DNA of 64,000 bases from the NCBI GenBank assembly GCA_015680685.1, contig MNCI01003312.1, positions 125,129 through 189,128 on the forward strand. Reading direction: 5' to 3'. How positions within the stretch are numbered: the first letter of the stretch is position 1; each line of letters opens with the position of its first letter. This document shows, one piece after another, positions 46,370 through 59,219 of the stretch. Under the pieces are notes generated by a model. The model saw only the letters and a program-made list of their open reading frames with translations. It had not been told where the DNA came from and made no database searches. Source of the DNA: Gnetum montanum (Eukaryota; Streptophyta; Gnetopsida; Gnetales; Gnetaceae). The position numbers were made by a program, and so were the translations under genes.

Positions 46370-46759
46370 TGTGTTCTAGGTTGGTCTAGACCATTTCATA
46401 TCATGATAGATGCATCAAACTATGCATTGGGGGAAGTGCTTACACAATTGGATGATCAGAAACATCCATATTACATCCATTATGCAAGTATAAGCATTAT
46501 GGATGTACAATTGAATCATACCATCAGTGAGAAGGAGCTTATGGTAGTGATATACTTCTTGGAAAAATTTAGGTACTATGTGCTTATATACAAAATTTTT
46601 ATGCACACTAATCATAATGTCATCCATTTTTTGATGAATAAGCTAGCAGTAAGTCCCTGTGTCATATGGTGGCTAGTCATTTTACAAGAGTTTGATCTTA
46701 CAATGGTGGATAGGAAAGGAGTTGAGAAAATAGTTGCTGATCACTTATCTTGGTTATGA
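46370..46759 (+). pseudogene. RNase H of element 2
   Basis: An open stretch of 118 codons with IDASNYALGEVLTQ, YYIHYAS, SEKELMVV, LQEFDLTMVDRKG and VADHLSWL, the standard Ty3/gypsy RNase H. It is the best-preserved part of the element, but upstream and downstream frames are broken. Confidence 0.82.
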
Positions 46760-47009
46760 TGGAATAGCAAAGAGGATGATAAGTCTTTATCTAATCAATT
46801 CCCAAATGAACTCCTCTTTTTTCAAATTCATTGAAGTTCAAAGACCTAGGGGTACTAATTGGTATAATGAGCTCCTCTCCTATCTTCTCACTTAGGAGAC
46901 TCCACAAGAATGGGATAGCAAGAAGAAATAATAGTTTCTTCACCAAGTCAAACACTATATGGAAATCCAAGGTAACCTTTATAAGGTTTGTGTTGATGAC
47001 TTGGTATGA

Positions 47010-48363
47010 TGTATGCCTAATGTTGATCAACTATGGATCCTCCGAGATGCTCATGAACATTCTTGTGAGGACCATTATGCAGGAAGGAAAACAGCTGTGA
47101 AGATCCTCATAGCAGGGTACTTTTGGTTCATAGTCTTTAGGAACATCCACCATTTCTCTTGTTTGTGCAAGCATTGGAAAAGAGATAAAAAAATAATAGT
47201 CTGAATGGAAGGACCTTAGCAGTGGATTTAACCACTAAAGCCCTTTGATCTTTGGGGCATTAACTTCATATGATCCATCACTCCCATGTCAAATGAAAAG
47301 GCTTACATCATTATTGCTATTAACTACTACATGAAGTGGGCAAAAGCTATAATCATCAATGATTGTTCATCTTGCACTACAACATGGTTTGTTTAGTAAA
47401 ATGTCATAAATAGGTTTGGTGTGCCCAAGACACTTATTTTAGATAATGGAACTCACTTTACTAGGTTTACTTTATGGAAATTGATGGAACGCTTAGGAGT
47501 ACAACATAAACTGACAACACCCTATCACCCCCAAGCTAATGGAAAAGTTGAAGTTACTAACGAAGAGATAATCATGATCTTAACATGAACCATTAATTGA
47601 TATAGGAAGGACTGAAGTATGAAACTAAACAATGCTCTTTGGTGTTACCGATCAACCTAGAAACTTCCTATAGGTTACTCTCCTTATGAGTTGATGTACA
47701 AGAATTGATAAAATGCTTAGGAGTACAACATAAACTAACAACACCCTATCACCCTTAAGCTAATGGAAAAGCTAAAGTTACTAACAAAGACATAACCAAG
47801 ATCATAACATGAACCATTAATCGATATAGGAAGGACTAAAGTAAGAAACTAAATGATGCTCTTTGGGCTTACCAATCAACCGAGAAACTTCCTATATGTT
47901 ACTCTCCTTATGAGTTGGTATACGGGAAACTGCCAATACTTCCAATCCAAGCTAAGCTTCATACATTCTCAATTGCCTCTAAGTTTGACCATAATTTTAG
48001 TCTAGCATATATAGAATGTCTAATGATACTAAATAAGCTAGAGAAGAACTAACAAGTAGCCCCAATAATGAATGAGGTACATAAGGTACAATCTAAAAAA
48101 TGTCATGATGCATGAATACGACAAGTTAAGTTCCAACCTCGCAATAAGATCCTTTACTAGAACCCCATGCATGTACAACAATGTACTAGGTTTTGAATGC
48201 TATGGGAAGGACCTTACATTATTCATGCAACTTTTCCTACTGGTTCCATGACCATTTATCACCCATCATGCCTAGAGAAATATTTTTTGGTCAACATCCA
48301 ACAAGTTAAGCATTTCCTAGAATCGAGAGTAACCAACAACACTGACACCTTAGAGCAAGAGTA
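47010..48363 (+). pseudogene. Integrase of element 2, broken, with internal duplication
   Basis: An HHCC zinc region (AHEHSCEDHYAGRKTA, then CLCKHW) is followed by the core motifs PFDLWGINF, LDNGTHF and YHPQANGKVEVTN. A 224-bp tandem duplication (47479-47926) repeats the region around the last catalytic Glu. A C-terminal GPYIIHATFPTGSM-like phrase lies near 48210-48250. It cannot function as it stands. Confidence 0.78.
47479..47926 (+). repeat. 224-bp tandem duplication inside integrase
   Basis: Units 47479-47702 and 47703-47926 share AATTGAT, GCTTAGGAGTACAACATAAA, ACACCCTATCACCC, AGGAAGGACT and TTACTCTCCTTATGAGTTG in the same order, with modest divergence. Confidence 0.9.
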
Positions 48364-49258
48364 AACACACTCTATTTTATAGATCCCTTCCTTTTTACAC
48401 TTTTTTGTTTTACACCATTCTTCATATGTTTTTCATTTTCTTGAATATTTTATAAACCATTTTCTATATTTTTTCCTTTATTTTATTTCTTTCTCCTATT
48501 TGTTAATTACATTTTATTTGATATTATAGGAAATCTTTGATACTACCATTGTTATTGTTAATATGGGGAGTTAATTAATGTAGCCATTAATGTTATGATT
48601 GACTTACAAAATTGCCAAATTCTTGTCTCTGGATTATATCCTTTATGAATTTTTTTTAATTTTTTAATGGTATCAGGCAGTGGGTCCATGATATTCATCC
48701 ATCCATCCCATTTATTCTATGAAGGCCTTACATCATGGGAGCATGAGGTCCTTCCACATTGTAATTAAAAGTAATTAATAATCTTGCTACCTAACAGACA
48801 TAGAATGGATCAAGAAGGAATGGAAAATGGTATGACCTCAAGGAAACTTGAATCCTCTTCCTCACTTGTTTCTTGAGCTTTATAATTTTTCTCCATTAGT
48901 ATATCACCACTCCTATCATTAACCAATAAATAGCAAGCATGTCTTTACATGGTGTGATTCCCATGAGAAAAAAAACAAATAAATGGAAATTCAAAGCACA
49001 GTCCTTAGACACAATAATGGGCTATAAGCATTGGTTATAAGGCTAGAAAGGCATGTTACCCATGCGTGAAGGTATGTCCCTAGCTAAGGTGTTTCCTTCC
49101 TTTCTTCCTTTTTTTGTTATTCTCTTAGAGTGGTAATTGTCATTTGGGAATTGTCATGAAATCCTGATGGTTGTAGGGACATGATATGTCAATGTGAAGT
49201 CACTGAAAGTAGAATGGACTTGGTCTTGACTAAGAATGAAATAGTATCAGATCATCTT
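48364..49258 (+). other. 3' non-coding tail of element 2
   Basis: T-rich after the integrase end, then the family tail (CTAGAAAGGCATGTTACCCATGC near 49043). A purine stretch ATATGGGGAG occurs at 48560-48569. No gene. Confidence 0.55.
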
Positions 49259-50085
49259 TGATACATCACTTGACAGGCTATGTCTCATTATTGACACATG
49301 GGTAGATGTGTTGATTTAATGTCTATCTCTGCTTGTATAAATGCACACACCCACCATATTTATGGCACCATCAAGTCAATAGAGTAGCCAGGTTATTATA
49401 GTTTTCTTCCTTCAGAGTTAGAATATTTTCTAAGTGCCTGCAATAGGACTTCAAGAATTATACAAATCGTTATTTGAACATCAATGTACTTGAACACATT
49501 GATGTGCCAACAATAAAGACAAGATTCTTAGAACTCCTTGTAGCTCTTAAGAATAGTTTAATGCTTTTATTCATATACTTTATCATTATGCATTTTATGT
49601 TCATGTTCTCAATTAATTAATATGCTTAATCATCACACATAAGTACGATCGCCTCAAACATACTGTTAACACTTGGTAATCCTAGCAGTGTTATCGCTTG
49701 GTTCACCTAGTAGCCTAACACTTGGTAACCTAGTAGTGTTTTTAACAAGTTCAAGATGTGCATAGAAGATGGGCCTAGATGCTTAAGTTAGGATAATTAG
49801 ATTAAGGCATTATATAGTTAATTCATAATTAATTACCTTGTTTCACTCTTAGACTAGAGCAAAGCAAATAATATATAAAATCAATAAAAACCATGTGCCT
49901 TGGCTTACACTTAACCATACCCTTTCTCTTACACAAGTGAAGCTAAGAAGACAACGATCATGTCTTTAAGTCACTACCTTTCCTATTATGCATTTAGGAG
50001 CTAAAGTCCATGGAATTCGACCATATCACTAGTGCAATGCTTATGATTTGTATGGTGGGGTGTAGGGATTACTTGTCACTCATCA
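49259..50085 (+). repeat. LTR between elements 2 and 3 (apparently shared)
   Basis: 827 bases, TGATACATCAC...CACTCATCA. It contains TATAAATG near 49336, AACACTTGGTAATCCTAGCAG, and the GAATTCGACCATATCACTAG end region. It serves as the 3' LTR of element 2 and the 5' LTR of element 3. The left border is inferred. Confidence 0.6.
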
Positions 50086-50086
50086 T

Positions 50087-50104
50087 TGGCACCATTGAAG
50101 CAAA
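50087..50104 (+). promoter_or_regulatory. Primer-binding site of element 3
   Basis: TGGCACCATTG and then a divergent end. It is the tRNA-Asp type in its first 11 bases, one base from the LTR end. Confidence 0.55.
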
Positions 50105-50223
50105 CTTCAGTTAGCTAAATGCACTACCTCGGAAAGATAGTGAAATCATCAAATGATGTTGTAAAGGAACCTAATGTTAAAAACCATTAAGATAACTAAT
50201 AATAAGGAGTGCGCACTACTGAT

Positions 50224-52590
50224 ATGGCTTCTTCTCATAGGGAAGACTCTCCACCAGCATTTCTAAGTGAATCCACTCAAAGGTAAGAAGGCCAAAAGAC
50301 ACTAGTGCCCCAATAATTCAAAGTTTGCTATACTCATCTAGATGCCTACACTCTAAATTTTACCTTCATCCTGCATCAAGATGAGCAACTATGATGCAGG
50401 GACATGGAAGGCAACATCATGTTTCCTTTCAACTGATCTAGTCTAGCAATGCTATTAAATAATCTCATCAATTTGGGCATTGCCAAACTTAATGCAAAGT
50501 ATGAGGTTCATTACCAAGCTTATTAGGATTATCATCCCATAGAAGCACAACAAAAGAAAGATCGATAAATGGAAGCTAGATATGAGGCTTCAAAAGGTAA
50601 AATTTTTCCTACACACTTGTTCCTGCAAATGCATAAAGAAGGCAAGGACTTCTTTTTGGATGCCTCCCAATACATAGATTCTCCTCTCCTTTTTGAGAAG
50701 GAGATCCTTAACCAATAGTTATAGTCAACTATGGATAACTTTGATAATGGGAAGAATGAGTATCATGATTAGGGGGCCTCAAAAGGTGGTAACCAAGGTA
50801 AGAATAATTATAAGCACTGGGAGAAAGACAAACATGATGATCGGGGTAGGGATCAAAGACAATGAAGTAATATGCATCATTTTGGTGTTGGTTTTTCTCC
50901 CTCTTCACCTTTGTCATCATTCTCATTGTCTTCCTCCTCCAACTCCAACAGGAGAAGTAGAGGTACCATAAATCATGATGAAGATGAACGACAAGATAGG
51001 GATGATCGTAGATCCCACCAAGACAATAGAGACCATGGACATGGGCAACCACAGGAGAAACATCATAGAAAATGAAGGTATAACAAGACTCTTCATAGGC
51101 GTCATGTCCATGATAGGGGCCACAAAGATCTCTATGACTATGATGAGCCCCTATTAGCTACCAGAAACATGCTAAACATTTTAGAGGCTATGAGGATACC
51201 AACTAGGCACTTGAAGGATAGCCACATTAAATAGTTAGATATTAACAATATCCCTAAGTTTGAAGGGGAATACAATTTAGATCCAAAAATGCACCTGCAA
51301 GCCTTTCATAATGCTTGTGTCTTGTAGAATGTGGAAAACGAATGGCAAAATTTGAAACTATTTCCAAGGCTACTCATTAAACAAGTAGACAATTGGTACT
51401 GTTCCTTAGAAGTGTAATCTATTCGACAATGGATTACGATGCTTGATCTATTCAATGAGAAGTACCAAACATACTCTAGAGTGTTTAATTAGAGGAGGCA
51501 AATGCAACTGTTGAAATAAGGTACTCATGAGTCCTTGGATGTAGCTATGGGTAGGTACTACTCTTTGTTGCATTGTGGCCCAAGCCATGGATACTCCCAA
51601 TAGAATTAGTTACATCATATCATAGATGGACTCAGAACTAAAACTAGGAAAATCCTTGGGGTCTATGTCCAAGGAAGACTTTCTAAGCTAAGGGTCCATC
51701 GGACTCAAAGGCTCATTGAGTAAGTGGCTAAAGAGGAAGGAGAGCTAAAAAAGGAAGAAAGTGCAAAAGAATAGAATAGGAACCTCTCTATCCACAAAAG
51801 GGAGGTCCATTTCTATGAAAATGGGGAGGCATCACTTGATGAAGTAATGTAAAGGAAAACCTTGCCAATTCAAAAATTTGTCACTAAAATATCAGCTAAA
51901 GTTGATAAAATGAGAAATTCCAAATTGCTCTAAAGATTACAAAGGAAATTAAAGATCAAGGAGGTAGTGGCTATGAGTAAAGGAAGAAGAAGAATGTTGA
52001 ATGTGAACATCATAAAGCTAATGGCAAAGCTAAAGCATTAGAGGAGGCTATATATTTTGAGTTTGATGACAATGGATGTGACATCTGTCAATACAAACAT
52101 CCCAAGGACTATTATCCCATAGTATCACACTTACAAGAATTTGGGATGTATGCTTTAAATCCTAAATTAGCAAAATGACAAACAACTAGGAGGTTATCTT
52201 ATCCACAAGGCAACTACCAATAGCAATTCCACCAATAAACTTACTATTCGAGAGGAGCACCACCTCAACTGTAAGAATAATACCAATAGTGGAAACATCC
52301 CCAATCGTGGGGGATGCCACCTTCTAAGCAATAGTACCCTTATCGCCAATTGGGTTCATATGGGTATTACGTTCAGTAGTGCATCTCTCCACGTGACTCT
52401 TCCAGTCACACTTCCTTCCCACATCACTATTATCCTCTTGAATACTACAGAGCACCTTCACTAAGGGGGGAGTCCCCATTTCCCTACTCTCCTCCTTAAC
52501 ACTCTTCCACTTCTGTACCAACATCTTCAACTCCTTTACCAACTGCTCCATCCTTGCAAGGTGAGATCCCTGCCCACCCATAGTAGAGAA
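50224..52590 (+). pseudogene. Gag of element 3, broken
   Basis: Starts MASSHREDSPP at 50224. A Ser-rich linker (SPSSPLSSFSLSSSS, about 50900-50945) and an RQDRDDRRSHQD stretch (about 50990-51030) lead to DEPLLATRNMLNILEAMR (about 51145) and FEGEYNLDPKMHLQAF. The gag core is at about 51420-51680 (LFNEKYQTYSRV, ESLDVAMGRYYSLL, HIIDGL). The finger at 52077-52118 reads CDICQYKHPKDYY, with the last Cys replaced. Stops occur at several Gln positions (for example Q-TAG-N-TAG near 51598-51612). Confidence 0.76.
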
Positions 52591-53237
52591 ACACTATGAG
52601 GGTCATAAACTTACAACTGACTCCTCAATTGAGTGGTTCTGAATCCAAGCTTTACAAAAGATCATTCTTCAAAAACAACAGTCTTGTAAAGCCCTCACAA
52701 ACACTTGTGGTTGTTAACCCTACTACTTCTAGCTCTAAATTTGTTATCAATCAACCTTCAAACCAAAGTGCTTCCCAGTTGCACATTATCATGTTAACCC
52801 ATGTGGTGATAGATTGGATCAAGGCTGGCCATCTTCCCAGGAAGAGATATGATCTTGGGAGTCCTGTTATCTATTTACAAATTGCCAAAAATGAACCATG
52901 TAAGACTCATTTGGACTAAGGTTTTGAAGTTAACTTGATTTCACAAGAAATGTAAAAAGATTGAAACCTACCTCCCTTAAAAAAGAGCAACATTAAACTG
53001 GAGTTGGCAAACCAATCCATCATTATTCCTTTGGAATTGGTGGAAGACATCATGACTACCATTTGTGGATGGTCATATCCTACCAATGTTTTGATAATCC
53101 ATGTGGAAAATAGTAGAGTGGACTTCTCTATCATCATGGAAAGAGCATGGTTAAGCACCATAGATGCAAGGTTGGGGATCAAAGACCTACCCTTTGAAAT
53201 TTTCAAGGAAAATGAATTTGAAAAAATTGAGAAGTAG
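52591..53237 (+). pseudogene. Gag end and retropepsin-like protease of element 3, broken
   Basis: YKRSFFKNN near 52640 is the gag-end motif shared with the other copies. HLD-stop-GFEVNLIS (about 52908-52945) is the protease active site with its Ser codon now a stop. SIIIPLELVEDIMTTICGW (53017-53075) and a DFSIIMERAWLSTIDA segment follow. Confidence 0.68.
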
Positions 53238-53829
53238 AGAGCTGCATGCATTTTGTATAGTGCCACAGGGTCCCACTACGTGCAAAAACTATGGATAGTT
53301 AAGAGTGCATAACTTTAGGCATGAAGTTAGTGTGCAAATATCACAGAGGTTCAAAGGTTCTTATATGTAGTAGCCACTAAACAAGAGGACACTCAGTGGC
53401 TAACAATTGAAAATGAGGCTAGATCAACAATATGCATGGAACTAGCTAAGAGCCTTACAAGTTCATATGTGGAAAGCATGGATAAGTTGAAACAAATCCG
53501 TCACCAACTCACTGATGAACAAAGTGAAATCAATTAGGGAGAGTTGGAGATCCCTGAAACTTTCAAGAAAGAGCCCTTAAATTAAAGGCTCTACTAGCAA
53601 GAATGGAGTATGCATTTTTGAACAATGACAAGTCAATAATTATGAATGTCACACTTTCTTGTATGTAGAAAAATAAATTATTGGAAATTGTAAACAAATG
53701 GCCAATAGTCTTTTCTTGGTCATATCATGAGTTAACAAGAATTGATCTAAGGATATGCTAGCATAGGATTTATATAGATTCCTCCATGAAACCAAAGAGG
53801 TAGCCACAAAGATGCCTAAATCCAAAACT

Positions 53830-54300
53830 GAAGCAAATCATCAAGGAGGAAATTGAACAACTCCTCAAGGCTAGGTTCATTTACCCCATTTCAGATAGTG
53901 AGTGGGTTAGCCCACTTGTTATTGTGCCAAATAAAGGAGGAAAATGGAAAATCTATATAGACTTTAGGTTGTTAAATATGGCAACTTATAAAGATCACTT
54001 CCCATTGCCATTTGTGGATCACATGATAGAAACTATCACAAGGCATTACTACTACTACTTTTTGGATGATTATAGTGGCTATAACCAAATTCAAATAACA
54101 TTAGAGGACCAGGCCAAGACAATGTTCATAAGTCCTTGGGGTACTTTTTCATACAGAAAGATGTCCTTTGGCTTGTGCAATGCTCTCACCATGTTCCAAC
54201 GATTAGTCCTTATCATCTTCCAACAACAAATCATTAGTAGGGTAGAAGTCTTGATGAATGACTTCTCTACCTAAGGGGCTATCTTTGAGTAAGGCTTGGA
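53830..54300 (+). pseudogene. Reverse transcriptase of element 3, catalytic residue changed
   Basis: An open stretch of 116 codons: GGKWKIYIDFRLLN, HFPLPFVDHM, FLDDYSGYNQIQI, PWGTFSYRKMSFGLCNA and VLMNDFST. The catalytic FMDD of relatives reads LMND here (54251-54262), an Asp to Asn change at an essential metal ligand. A stop follows soon after. Confidence 0.82.
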
Positions 54301-54599
54301 CTGCCATAAGCAAGTTCTTCAATGGTGTGTAGAAAATAACTTAAGGCTCAATTGGTAAAAGAGCCATTTGACAGTCCAAGAGCACACTGGTTTAGGGCAT
54401 CGAATTTTAAACAAAGGGATTGAGGTAGACCCAAAAAAAATAAGGATTACCAAAGGGATAATTGGACAACCAAAGATCGTGAAGGACATGAGGTCATTCC
54501 TTGGTCACACTGGTTACTATAGGCACTTCATTGAAAACTTCTCAAAGATCACCAAGTTGTTGGTGGAACTTACAAAGAAAGATGCACCATTCGTCTAGA

Positions 54600-55060
54600 T
54601 TAAGAAATGTGAGCATGCATTTCAACAACTAAAGCAGAAACTCATAAACACTCCAATTCTATGAGCACTAGATTGGTCTAGGCCATTCCACATCATGATG
54701 AATGCATTAAACTATGTCATGCTTACACAGTTGGATAATTAGAAACATCCATACTACATCCTTTGTGCAAGCAGAAGCATTTTGGGTGCACAACTCAACT
54801 ACATCACCACTAAAAAAGAGCTTATGACAATGGTATATGCATTATAGAAATTCAAGCACTATGTGCTTCAATAGAAAATTTTTGTACACATCAACCATAA
54901 TTCCATTTGGTTCTTGATGAATAAGCTGATAGTGAGCCCCCATGTTATATGGTGGCTAGTGATCCTCTAGGTGTTTGACTTAATAATGATTGATTGAAAG
55001 GAGAGCCAAAATGTGGTAGCTAACCACTTGTCTCAATTGCAATGGGATAACAAGGAGGAG
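54600..55060 (+). pseudogene. RNase H of element 3, broken
   Basis: Aligns with 46370-46759: phrases corresponding to HIMMNALNYVMLTQLD and YYILCASRSILGAQLNYITT, and near the end VVANHLSQLQWDN. The first catalytic Asp position reads Asn. Stops are present. Confidence 0.7.
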
Positions 55061-55369
55061 GAGAGCCCCCTGTCAGATTAATTTCCTGATGAACTTATCT
55101 TTGCTGGTGTTTTTTCATTCTCAAAATTCCAAAGAAACAAATTGGTATGATAGATTCTCTTCTATCTACTCACACAAGAGATGCCAAAGGAGAGGGACCA
55201 CAAGAAGAAATAATAGTTTCTTCATTAGTTCAAACACTTTATGGAAATCAATGGCAACCTCTTCAAGGTTTGTGCGGGTGGCCTGGTACAATGGTGTGTC
55301 CCTAATACTAATCAACTTCGAGTCCTCTAGGATGCACATTAAGGCCCTTGTGGGGGCCACTATTCTAGA

Positions 55370-55796
55370 AGGACGATGACCATTAAGATCCTCATGGTAG
55401 GATAATGTTCACCCATGATCTTCTGGGATTCCCATCACTTCTTTCATTCGTGTGAAAAGTGTCAACATGATGGAGAGATGATTGCATGCATGAAAGAACC
55501 TCAACAATGGATCCAACCACTAGAGCCCTTTGATCTTTAGGGGATTGATTTTATGGGTTCCATCAACCCCATGTTAAATAGAAAGGCTTGCATCATCATG
55601 GCTATTGAGTATTCTACTAAATGGGCTGAAGCTATTGTCATCACTAATTATTCATCATCTACAACAATACAATTTGTATAACAAAATGTTGTAAATAGAT
55701 TTGCAGTGCCATAGGTAATAATTTCTGATAATGGAACACATTTCATTGGTGCCTCTTTTTGAAAGCTCATGCAACACTTAGGGGTTGAACATAAAT
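55370..55796 (+). pseudogene. Integrase of element 3, first part
   Basis: A HHCC remnant (SCEKCQH near 55448) and core text PFDLXGIDFMGSINPM (about 55530-55570), AIEYSTKWAEAIV, then ISDNGTHFIG (55727-55750). It is cut at 55796 by the inserted solo LTR and resumes at 58569. Confidence 0.75.
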
Positions 55797-58568
55797 TGTA
55801 ACATCCCACCCTACCACACCTTGCTAGGGTAGGGTGATGCCTAGGATCACTAGTAATACCAAAATGGAAGCATGACAAACTAAAAATTAATGAGGTGTAG
55901 AAATACATTAGATTAAGGAAGGTGAAATCGCACAAAAATCAATGCCAAACCAAAGACTAAACATACATTTTGATTTATAAAATTGAACATATCTACATAA
56001 ACCAACAATTTACACTGCTTTCACAAGGTACAAAAATACATAAACATCATCATCACAAATATAAGAGTATAGATAGTTTCATACAATTATAAGTAGAACA
56101 TACTACTATACATGGAAATATACATGAACGAATCCTTGAAGATTCTCCCCTCCTCTACTCTCTCTCTTCATGCTCATCTGTGCTCTTGTGACTTCCACCT
56201 ATAATTAAATAAAGTCTATATAAAACTAAGTGAGAAGCCTTTACTCTTCCCTTGCTAGATGGGCGACAAGTGTTGCACTTCAGGAGAGAAGTGGGGTACA
56301 AGGCAACTTGCATCAATTGTTAGTCTTGTGCATGCTAAGAGCAACACATGTACACACACCATATCACACCTAACACTGGCATAATCATTATCAAAGTGAA
56401 TAGATGACTATCCTACAACCATAGATAAAACCATTGTGTAATATAATCTATCATATATTCATTACATCACATCACATGCATTTCCATCATCATGCCCATG
56501 CCATCATACATACTTCATACCATTAAATAACCCACAACCCACACAATCATAGTCCAATCATATTATACATTATCACTGCCATGACCCACAAATCGATAGT
56601 ATGATACACGCAGCCCATGTGGTCGTTAGCAGATCCACACTCAGTGTATCATGTGAAATGTTGCCATGAGTACTTATAAATAGCCATTTCTTGTAGGTAT
56701 TTTATTTATCCAATCGGTGCTAGGGTCCATCAACCTGTGACTCGCAACCACTAGCCTTTTGAAGGATTGGCTATAGGGATGGATACACCTATGCCACGTA
56801 CTAGCCATAGGAATGAACATACCTACTCTCTCTGACTCTCAAGATGAGGCCTAAGCTAAGAGCCTCACTGATGCATCATAGTGGAGGTCAATCCACAAAT
56901 ACCTCCAAGGTGCCTCAACATTAACCAATTCACATCCTAATGCTAGCACCACCTACCAATGACCATTACAAGTGTCATTATGAAAACATGTACAAGTCTA
57001 GGCTAGCTTAAGACACCTTATCACAAGCACAACACATCCAAAACCAACATTTACATGACCACATACATCCACACCTAACAATCATATTCCTTCCATGAAA
57101 ACAATCCCACAATTCGACAAAATAAAATTTTGCACCACAACCATATTTCTTGAACTACATTGAATTCCATAGAAATGACTACTATAATAACATCTAAAAT
57201 GACATATGCTCACAAAGAAAACCAATTCCAGGATTAGAAAGTACTTCCCAAGACAATCCTAACAACATTAATTTCACCTAAATTGGATTCATGGAAGCAA
57301 AGTTATGCACATTCAAAGTTTGATTAATAAAATAATAATTGATAATATTTAATTATAATGAGTGATAACTAAAACTCTTGCATCACAATAGGCCCCTAAA
57401 ATATAATATTCCTACCAGGCCAGTCTCATCAACATCACATATCATATTCCACAAGTCCACATCATACCATACATCACATATATATTAATAAACAATTTGA
57501 AACCAAAATCATACAATTTTGGGAAATATGCAAAATAACATGTCCAAGCTCAATCTTTTAACTATCCACCCCACATGCCCACATCACATGATCATATATA
57601 GTAATACAACATAAAAATATAGGAAAAATGCAAAGATAACCCACCAATTAAAATGGTTACAACAGAAAATCTAAAATCAGCATGAAATCCTCAAAAATTT
57701 GGTAGAACTCCATTGCACTGCAAACAAGTTCCACACCCTCATAGATATGACTGCAACAATCCCAAATCCAAGTTTAGAGTAAGTAAAAACTACCCACAAA
57801 GCTCAAAATGCTAGAAAAAGGATAAAAAATAGAAGAAGATAAAGGAAAAACGAAGAAGAAGGAATTGCAAATTTGTTTCTTTTCATGCAAAGACAAAAAG
57901 AAAAACAAAAAGAAAAAAAAAAAGAAAAACCCAAAACCCAATTTCTAAGGTAGGTGCAACAATATAAACTATGCTTTTAAGCATATGTTTTTTTTTTTAA
58001 AATATACAAGTCACTTCCCTATTTTTTTTCTTCTGCATGTCACGTGCATAATTCAACTTTATGTTTTGTTTTTTTAACCCCCTTTTTAAAACTAATTTGT
58101 TTTTCAAAAGTTTATTTTGTACCCTGCACTTCAAATGTGCATAACAACCACACGATGACTCTAAATTAAAATCTGTTTGAACCTATGAGATCCCTAACAA
58201 ATGTCCTACACATGCACATGTTAAAATCACATTCAGACACTACACAACATAGGCTACATTTTAAATGCATAAACACCGAAATCATTCATAAAGCATAAAT
58301 ACATATTGGATAGATGCTCTTGTATGCCAATCCAATAACCCTGCCATCAACATTACTTATGTAACACATCACACAGGGCTAGTGTACATAAGCATGTTAG
58401 TTAAGCATGTCAAGGCATCATAATTGTAACATAAAGACGAAGTCTCATAACATATAAAATACATTTATACTAAACTAACCTATTTGTGAAAACTCACCAA
58501 AACCACATATGTGATGTATAAATTGTAATTGTATGGCCATACCTAATATATCTAGATGGGATGTAACA
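55797..58568. mobile_element. 2.77-kb solo LTR of a different family, TSD TAAA(T/C)
   Basis: Begins TGTAACATCCC and ends GGGATGTAACA, near-perfect inverted termini of the TG...CA type. Flanking pentamers are TAAAT (55792-55796) and TAAAC (58569-58573); the uninterrupted homologous site in element 2 reads ACATAAACTGAC near 47505. The inside has no gene, only AT-rich sequence with A-rich runs near 57885-57945. No second LTR copy, PBS or internal coding was found. The long LTR and TGTAACAYCCC start resemble Del/Tekay-type chromoviruses, but that is inference. Confidence 0.82.
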
Positions 58569-58573
58569 TAAAC

Positions 58574-59219
58574 TAACAACTTCATATCACCCCTAAGCCA
58601 AGGTCAAGCTAAGGTTACCAATAGAAAAATTACCAAAATACTGCAACAAACAATTAGTAAATATAGGAAGGACTAGAGCAACAAACTTAATGATGCTCTT
58701 TGGGCTTATTGTTCAACATGAAAACTTCCTATTGAGTAGTCTTCCTATGAGCTAATGTACGGAAAACTTTCAACACTTCTGATCAAAGCTAAACTCCGTA
58801 CACTTTCAATAGCCTATGACCTTGACTTGGACTTAAGTCTAGCCCAAAGATAAACATTGATGAATTTCAACATGCTAGATGAGAATAGATTAGTGGCCCT
58901 ATCATTAAATGAAGTGCACAAGGCACATAATAAAATATATGATAACCATAAGATTTGGAAGGTAAAGTTTCAACTAGGGGATAAGGTACTTTATTAAAAC
59001 CCCATGCACATGCCTCAACAGACACAATTTCAAACATTATGGAAGGGCCCTTACATTATATATGAAACATTTCCATCTGGGGCCATGATTATATACCATC
59101 TTGATAGCCCAAGTAAAATATTTTTGCTTAACACCCAACAACTCAAGCATTTCCTTGAACCAAAAACAACTAGTGGAACAAAAGCCTCAACTAATGGACA
59201 TGTACGTTCAATTTTCTAG
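58574..59219 (+). pseudogene. Integrase of element 3, second part
   Basis: Continues the integrase after the inserted LTR: a SYHP-AKVKLRLPI-like HPQAxGQA remnant, then NDALWAY, SYELMYGK, and a C-terminal open stretch 59004-59219 with FQTLWKGPYIIYETFPSGAM and LKHFLEP. No chromodomain is visible. Confidence 0.72.

Larger units (their letters stand above)
40975..49258 (+). mobile_element. Autonomous-type Ty3/gypsy element (element 2), decayed
   Basis: 5' LTR 40975-41819, PBS 41821-41838, then gag, protease, reverse transcriptase, RNase H and integrase in that order (Ty3/gypsy order), then the family tail, and an LTR at 49259-50085. No chromodomain is seen after integrase. The tRNA-Asp-like PBS and the RT text (FPLPFVDQ, FMDDFST) suggest the Athila/Tat side of plant gypsy elements. 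All frames carry many stops. Confidence 0.82.

Noticed and set aside
55648-55935. 95-codon minus-strand open frame across 55797
   Set aside because: It spans the junction between integrase and the inserted LTR, so it cannot be an old gene.
55797-58568. DNA transposon with TGTAACATCCC terminal inverted repeats
   Set aside because: The TG...CA ends and 5-bp target duplication fit a solo LTR better; no transposase is visible. A non-autonomous DNA element is not fully excluded.
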